Below the pieces are notes generated by a model that worked only from the letters and a program-made list of their open reading frames with translations, made no database searches and had not been told where the DNA came from. Shown here piece after piece: positions 61,051 to 64,000 of a stretch of DNA of 64,000 bases. A program made the position numbers and the translations under genes. The stretch is from positions 2,417,149-2,481,148 of the forward strand of contig NZ_CP101166.1 in the NCBI RefSeq assembly GCF_024298885.1, in the 5' to 3' direction. Position 1 is the stretch's first letter. Each line of letters begins with the position of its first letter. The DNA comes from Haloglomus halophilum (GTDB taxonomy: Archaea; Halobacteriota; Halobacteria; Halobacteriales; Haloarculaceae).

Positions 61051-62343
61051 TCAGTCTCCCTTCGACCGCGTTCCGTCAGACCGTAGTGCGGCCAGCCGCG
61101 CGTCCACCCAGTCCGGCGTCTCGACGAGTTCGGCGACCCGGACGGCCGCCAGGCCGACGAGCAGGGCGTTCCCCCAGAGCCCCGGCTGGAGCAGGAAGTA
61201 AGCCGGGCGAAGTGCCTGGAACGCCGGGACGTGGTGGGGGATGGTGTCGACGATGAACTTCAGGCCGTAGCTGTGGAACTGGAGGCAGAGCAGGCCGACC
61301 AGGGGGAGCGCCGGGCGCCCCCGCGGGTGGTCGAACTCGATGGCGAGCAGCACGACGACCGCGGGGAGGACGGCCGTGAAGTAGTACGTGTAGACGAGCG
61401 GCGCGAGCAGGGTGATGCTCGCGACGCCCAGCGCGAACACCTCGCGGTCGGCGTCGGTCGCGAGGATGGCGTAGGCTGCGACGACGGCGCTTCCGACCAG
61501 CCGGAGGACGATGCTGCCCGGAAGCCACGCCAGCGGCTTGTAGTACGGCGGGAGCCAGAGCGCCGGGTTCCGAGCGCCGCCGCCCGACTCGACGCCCCAC
61601 GCCAGCACGTCGACGTAGAGCCGGTGGCTGTCGACGCCGAAGACGGCCAGCGAGACGGCGAGCAGGACGACGCCGGTGCCGACGGCGGCGGCGAACCGGC
61701 GCTTGCTCCGGAGCAGGTGTGCGCCGGCGGGGGCGAACGGGAGCTTCAGGAGCCCGACGCCGGCCGTCGCCGCGCCCGCGAGCGTCGCCCACGCGCCCCG
61801 GACCCGCCGTCCGGCGGCGTCGTTCATCACGCCGGCGCCGGCGAGCGCCAGCAGGCCGCCGGTGACACCGACGGTCTGGCCCATCTTCACGCCGAGCAGG
61901 AACGGCTGGAAGCCCAGCAGTGCGAGCAGGCCGAGGAGGCGTTCCGGGACCGACAGCGACCGGCCCAGCGAGGCGACCAGCGCCTGCAGGCCGACCCACA
62001 TGACCCCGACCGAGACGGCGCTCCAGACGAGCCGGGTGGTGTCGGGCTCGAACAGCGCCACGAACGGGTAGAACAGCAGCACCGAGAACGGCGGGTACAG
62101 GTAGCTGCCGTGGAAGCCACCGTTCTCGTTCCGGACGTAGAGCGGCTCGCCGGCCTGCCAGCGGTTGACGGCGTTGCCGTAGGCGCCGAAGTCCCAGAAC
62201 CGGAACTGCGGGGCGATCTCGATGCCGCGGAGCCACCAGTCGACGGCGGGCCACGCCAGCAGTATCGCGAGCGTGGTGACGGCGAGGGCCGTCCAGCGCG
62301 GCCGTTCCCGGCGGCAGCGCTGGAGGGCCTGGAGGGCGGACAT
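61051..62343 (-). CDS. GT87 (DUF2029)-type membrane glycosyltransferase
   Basis: A 430-residue polytopic protein with about ten hydrophobic segments. The first extracytoplasmic loop carries FRFWDFGAYGNAVNRWQAGEPLYV, where the D-F/D-x-x-Y style acidic motif matches GT-C fold mannosyltransferases (GT87/DUF2029) that use polyprenyl-phosphate sugars. YLYPPFSVLLFYPF and NPALWLPPYYKPLAWL are further family blocks. It probably adds a sugar to a lipid-linked or surface glycan. The ATG at 62343 is used; another lies nine codons upstream. Confidence 0.75.
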   Translation of the reverse strand: MSALQALQRCRRERPRWTALAVTTLAILLAWPAVDWWLRGIEIAPQFRFWDFGAYGNAVNRWQAGEPLYVRNENGGFHGSYLYPPFSVLLFYPFVALFEPDTTRLVWSAVSVGVMWVGLQALVASLGRSLSVPERLLGLLALLGFQPFLLGVKMGQTVGVTGGLLALAGAGVMNDAAGRRVRGAWATLAGAATAGVGLLKLPFAPAGAHLLRSKRRFAAAVGTGVVLLAVSLAVFGVDSHRLYVDVLAWGVESGGGARNPALWLPPYYKPLAWLPGSIVLRLVGSAVVAAYAILATDADREVFALGVASITLLAPLVYTYYFTAVLPAVVVLLAIEFDHPRGRPALPLVGLLCLQFHSYGLKFIVDTIPHHVPAFQALRPAYFLLQPGLWGNALLVGLAAVRVAELVETPDWVDARLAALRSDGTRSKGD

Positions 62344-62417
62344 GCGCGAGGGGTGGGGGTATCTCGGCATATGTCTTGGGTCATCGGCCGGGGGTGCCAT
62401 CACGCGTCGCGGCACCC

Positions 62418-62423
62418 TTATAT
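62418..62423 (+). promoter_or_regulatory. TATA box of the 62.4 kb gene
   Basis: TTATAT lies 23-28 bases before the ATG at 62446, a typical leaderless haloarchaeal promoter. Confidence 0.55.
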
Positions 62424-62445
62424 TCGCGTCCGGCGTCCCGATATC

Positions 62446-62940
62446 ATGGACTCCCGTATCGCCGTCCTCCTCGCCGGCCTCGTCGTCGGCGCCGTCGCCG
62501 GCGGCCTCGCCGTCGCGGCGACCCAGTCGCCACAGTCCGGCGTCAGTGTCCCCTCGATGGGGACGACCGCCGCGACCGGCTGTCTCTCCGGTGACGAACC
62601 TCGCGCGTGGGTCGGTCAGACCAGCGTCGATGCGGGCGAGTACCGCGCCGTCTACCTCCAGAACTACTCGTTCACCCACGACACGCCCAACCTGGCCGTC
62701 CGCGGCGATCTCACCGAGGCCAGCGACGGCCGGTGGGAACTCGCGCTGACGACCGAGGCCGAGACGCCGACGAAGGAGGTTCCCGACGACTGCCAGCCCC
62801 GGACCACAGTGAGTGCCTCGGCCGCGCTCCCGCCGGAGTTCGAGACGCTTACGGTCACGCTCGACGGTGACGAGATTGTCGTGATCGAGCACTCCGGGAA
62901 GCAGCCGGCGTTCCGCTACCTGAACGAGTCGAGCAGGTAG
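62446..62940 (+). CDS. Hypothetical secreted or membrane-anchored protein
   Basis: A 164-residue protein. An uncleaved-looking hydrophobic segment (residues about 6-26, VLLAGLVVGAVAGGLAVAA) is followed by a beta-rich domain with Cys in TGCLSGDEPRAWVG and DDCQPRTT, possibly a disulfide pair outside the cell. It contains AVYLQNYSFTHDTPNLAV and ends FRYLNESSR. No known domain is recognised. It ends 15 bases before the end of msrA on the opposite strand. Confidence 0.7.
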   Translation: MDSRIAVLLAGLVVGAVAGGLAVAATQSPQSGVSVPSMGTTAATGCLSGDEPRAWVGQTSVDAGEYRAVYLQNYSFTHDTPNLAVRGDLTEASDGRWELALTTEAETPTKEVPDDCQPRTTVSASAALPPEFETLTVTLDGDEIVVIEHSGKQPAFRYLNESSR

Positions 62941-62955
62941 GGCATCGAAGGGGAA

Positions 62956-63549
62956 CTACCGGAACAGCCGCCGCACGCGGTCGGCCAGCGACTCGCCCGA
63001 CGCTGCCGGAACGCCGCCGTCCGCGCGGACCTTCGCCGAGAACTTCTCGCGGACCTTCTCGACCTTCGGCCGGACCTGCGCGGCGCAGTAGGGCTGGTTC
63101 GGGTTCTTCTCGAAGTAGTCCTGATGTTTCTCCTCGGCACGATACCACTCGCCCAGCGGCTCGACCTCCGTGACGATGCCCTCGTAGACGCCCTCGGCTT
63201 CCAGCGCCTCGATGAACCCCTCGACGAGTTCCTGCTGGTCCTCGTCGTGGTAGTAGACGGCCGAGCGGTACTGCGAGCCCACGTCCGGGCCCTGTCGGTC
63301 CTCCGTCGTCGGGTCGTGGATGGAGAAGAACACCTCCAGCAGCTCCTCGTAGGTGATGACGGAGGGGTCGTACTCGACCTGCACGGCCTCGGCGTGGCCC
63401 GTGCTGCCCGAGCAGACCTCGCGGTAGCTGGGGTCGTCGGTGTGGCCGCCGGTGTAGCCCGACTCGGCGGCGTGGACGCCGTCGAGTTCCTTCATCGCCG
63501 CCTCGATGCACCAGAAGCATCCGCCCGCGAACGTCGCCGTCTCGGTCAT
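62956..63549 (-). CDS. msrA: Peptide methionine sulfoxide reductase A
   Basis: A 197-residue repair enzyme reducing methionine-S-sulfoxide. It has the catalytic GCFWCIEAAM near the N-terminus, SGYTGGHTDDPSYREVCSG, GHAEAVQVEYDP, GSQYRSAVYYH and HQDYFEKNP. About 20 residues extend the C-terminus (SGESLADRVRRLF). No msrB domain is fused. The repeat-rich spacer upstream contains no obvious TATA box. Confidence 0.95.
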   Translation of the reverse strand: MTETATFAGGCFWCIEAAMKELDGVHAAESGYTGGHTDDPSYREVCSGSTGHAEAVQVEYDPSVITYEELLEVFFSIHDPTTEDRQGPDVGSQYRSAVYYHDEDQQELVEGFIEALEAEGVYEGIVTEVEPLGEWYRAEEKHQDYFEKNPNQPYCAAQVRPKVEKVREKFSAKVRADGGVPAASGESLADRVRRLFR

Positions 63550-64000
63550 GATCGTACTTGGTGTCGGAGGGGCATAAGGGTCCGCTCGGTGGGTGGGACG
63601 GGGGCTAAAACGGCTCCCGTACTGACGGAGTCCCCTACGAAGCCCTCGCGCGCGCTCTCTCTCGGTGATTCCTCCCCTGGCGACTCCGAGGCCGACAGGA
63701 ACGCCTGCGAAGCCCTCGCGCTCTCGACTTCCGTCAGAGCAAGCTCTGACGACTTCTCGCTCGCTTCGCTCGCGAGAACGTCCGGGGCTCGCTGCGGTCC
63801 TCGGTCGATTTCGCTCCCTGCGGTCCTTGCGTCGCCCGGGCTGGGTCGAGAGCGCTCGCTCTTCGTAGGTGTCTCGGTGGTGGCTGTCGAGTCGGTCGAG
63901 TGCTTGTATCTGATTATTGTCTTTCTTATGGGGGATGTGCTGGCTATAGTTCCACAATATTTGGAATATATATCCAATATCTGTGATAGTCTGGGAGTTT
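63550..64000. repeat. Repeat-bearing spacer at window end
   Basis: No gene is supported. CCTGCGAAGCCCTCGCGCT near 63706 is shared with the 13.4 kb island, and GAAGCCCTCGCG also occurs near 63641. An inverted copy of the 50-bp palindromic element lies at 63733-63780. After 63900 the DNA becomes AT-rich (CAATATTTGGAATATATATCC), probably the start of another regulatory region beyond the window. Confidence 0.6.

Noticed and set aside
61231-62445. Long plus-strand extension upstream of the 62.4 kb gene
   Set aside because: It overlaps the GT87 gene antisense and is Glu/Arg/Gln-rich without domains; the TATA box at 62418 sets the start at 62446.

Overview
This 64 kb window is chromosomal DNA of a haloarchaeon. 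It has very high GC content and acidic proteins. Many exported proteins carry twin-arginine signals ending in an L-A-G-C lipobox. Promoters have TATA boxes about 25 bases from start codons (leaderless mRNAs), and the strong GGAGGTGA ribosome sites occur mainly inside operons. Archaea-specific genes include PolD large subunit, aIF2-beta, NusA-like KH protein, MptD and LysW-type arginine genes. The nitrous oxide reductase cluster and a NarK transporter suggest a denitrifying species.

Layout. 1-5.5 kb: an SRPBCC protein, a three-gene ABC export system and a HisRS/HisZ-like paralogue. 5.6-12.3 kb: a nitrous oxide reduction operon (halocyanin, nosZ, a NosB-like membrane protein, nosD, nosF, nosY). 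12.4-22.1 kb: an epimerase, an esterase, a PQQ-type sugar dehydrogenase, a metallophosphoesterase, USP proteins with a PiT phosphate transporter, and a DUF3592 protein. 22.2-25.7 kb: an aminotransferase, tRNA-Gln, a tandem-HNH protein, aIF2-beta and MptD. 26-35.5 kb: a complete arginine operon argG-argH-lysW-argX-argC-argB-argD-argE-argF using the LysW carrier route. 35.5-45.5 kb: thiL, a PPC-domain protein behind a 28-bp tandem repeat, polC with a mini-intein in its catalytic motif, an ABC-2 exporter and htpX. 45.9-50.8 kb: 2-oxoacid dehydrogenase E1-alpha, E1-beta and E2, plus lipoyl synthase. 51.8-56.1 kb: rps12-rps7 and nusA, normally adjacent, here separated by narK and a GAF protein. 56.3-63.5 kb: sufS, tRNA-Arg with a repeated tail, cdd, srp54, a GT87-type mannosyltransferase-like protein and msrA.

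The structure beyond genes is notable. GC-rich intergenic islands share mosaic repeats (13.4-14.1, 36.8-37.4, 42.2-42.4, 45.5-45.9, 51.5-51.7, 57.7-57.9 and 63.6-63.9 kb). Two repeat families stand out: a roughly 50-bp element with an AGAGC-GCTCT palindrome (four copies), and a hairpin element with a T-run and A-run that begins at or within 2 bases of stop codons (three copies). In the arginine operon, the three non-overlapping junctions contain stem-loops and mini-ORFs that end on the next start codon. An orphan IS200/IS605-like end hairpin lies just upstream of srp54. No CRISPR array, rRNA gene, complete insertion sequence or obvious defence system was seen.
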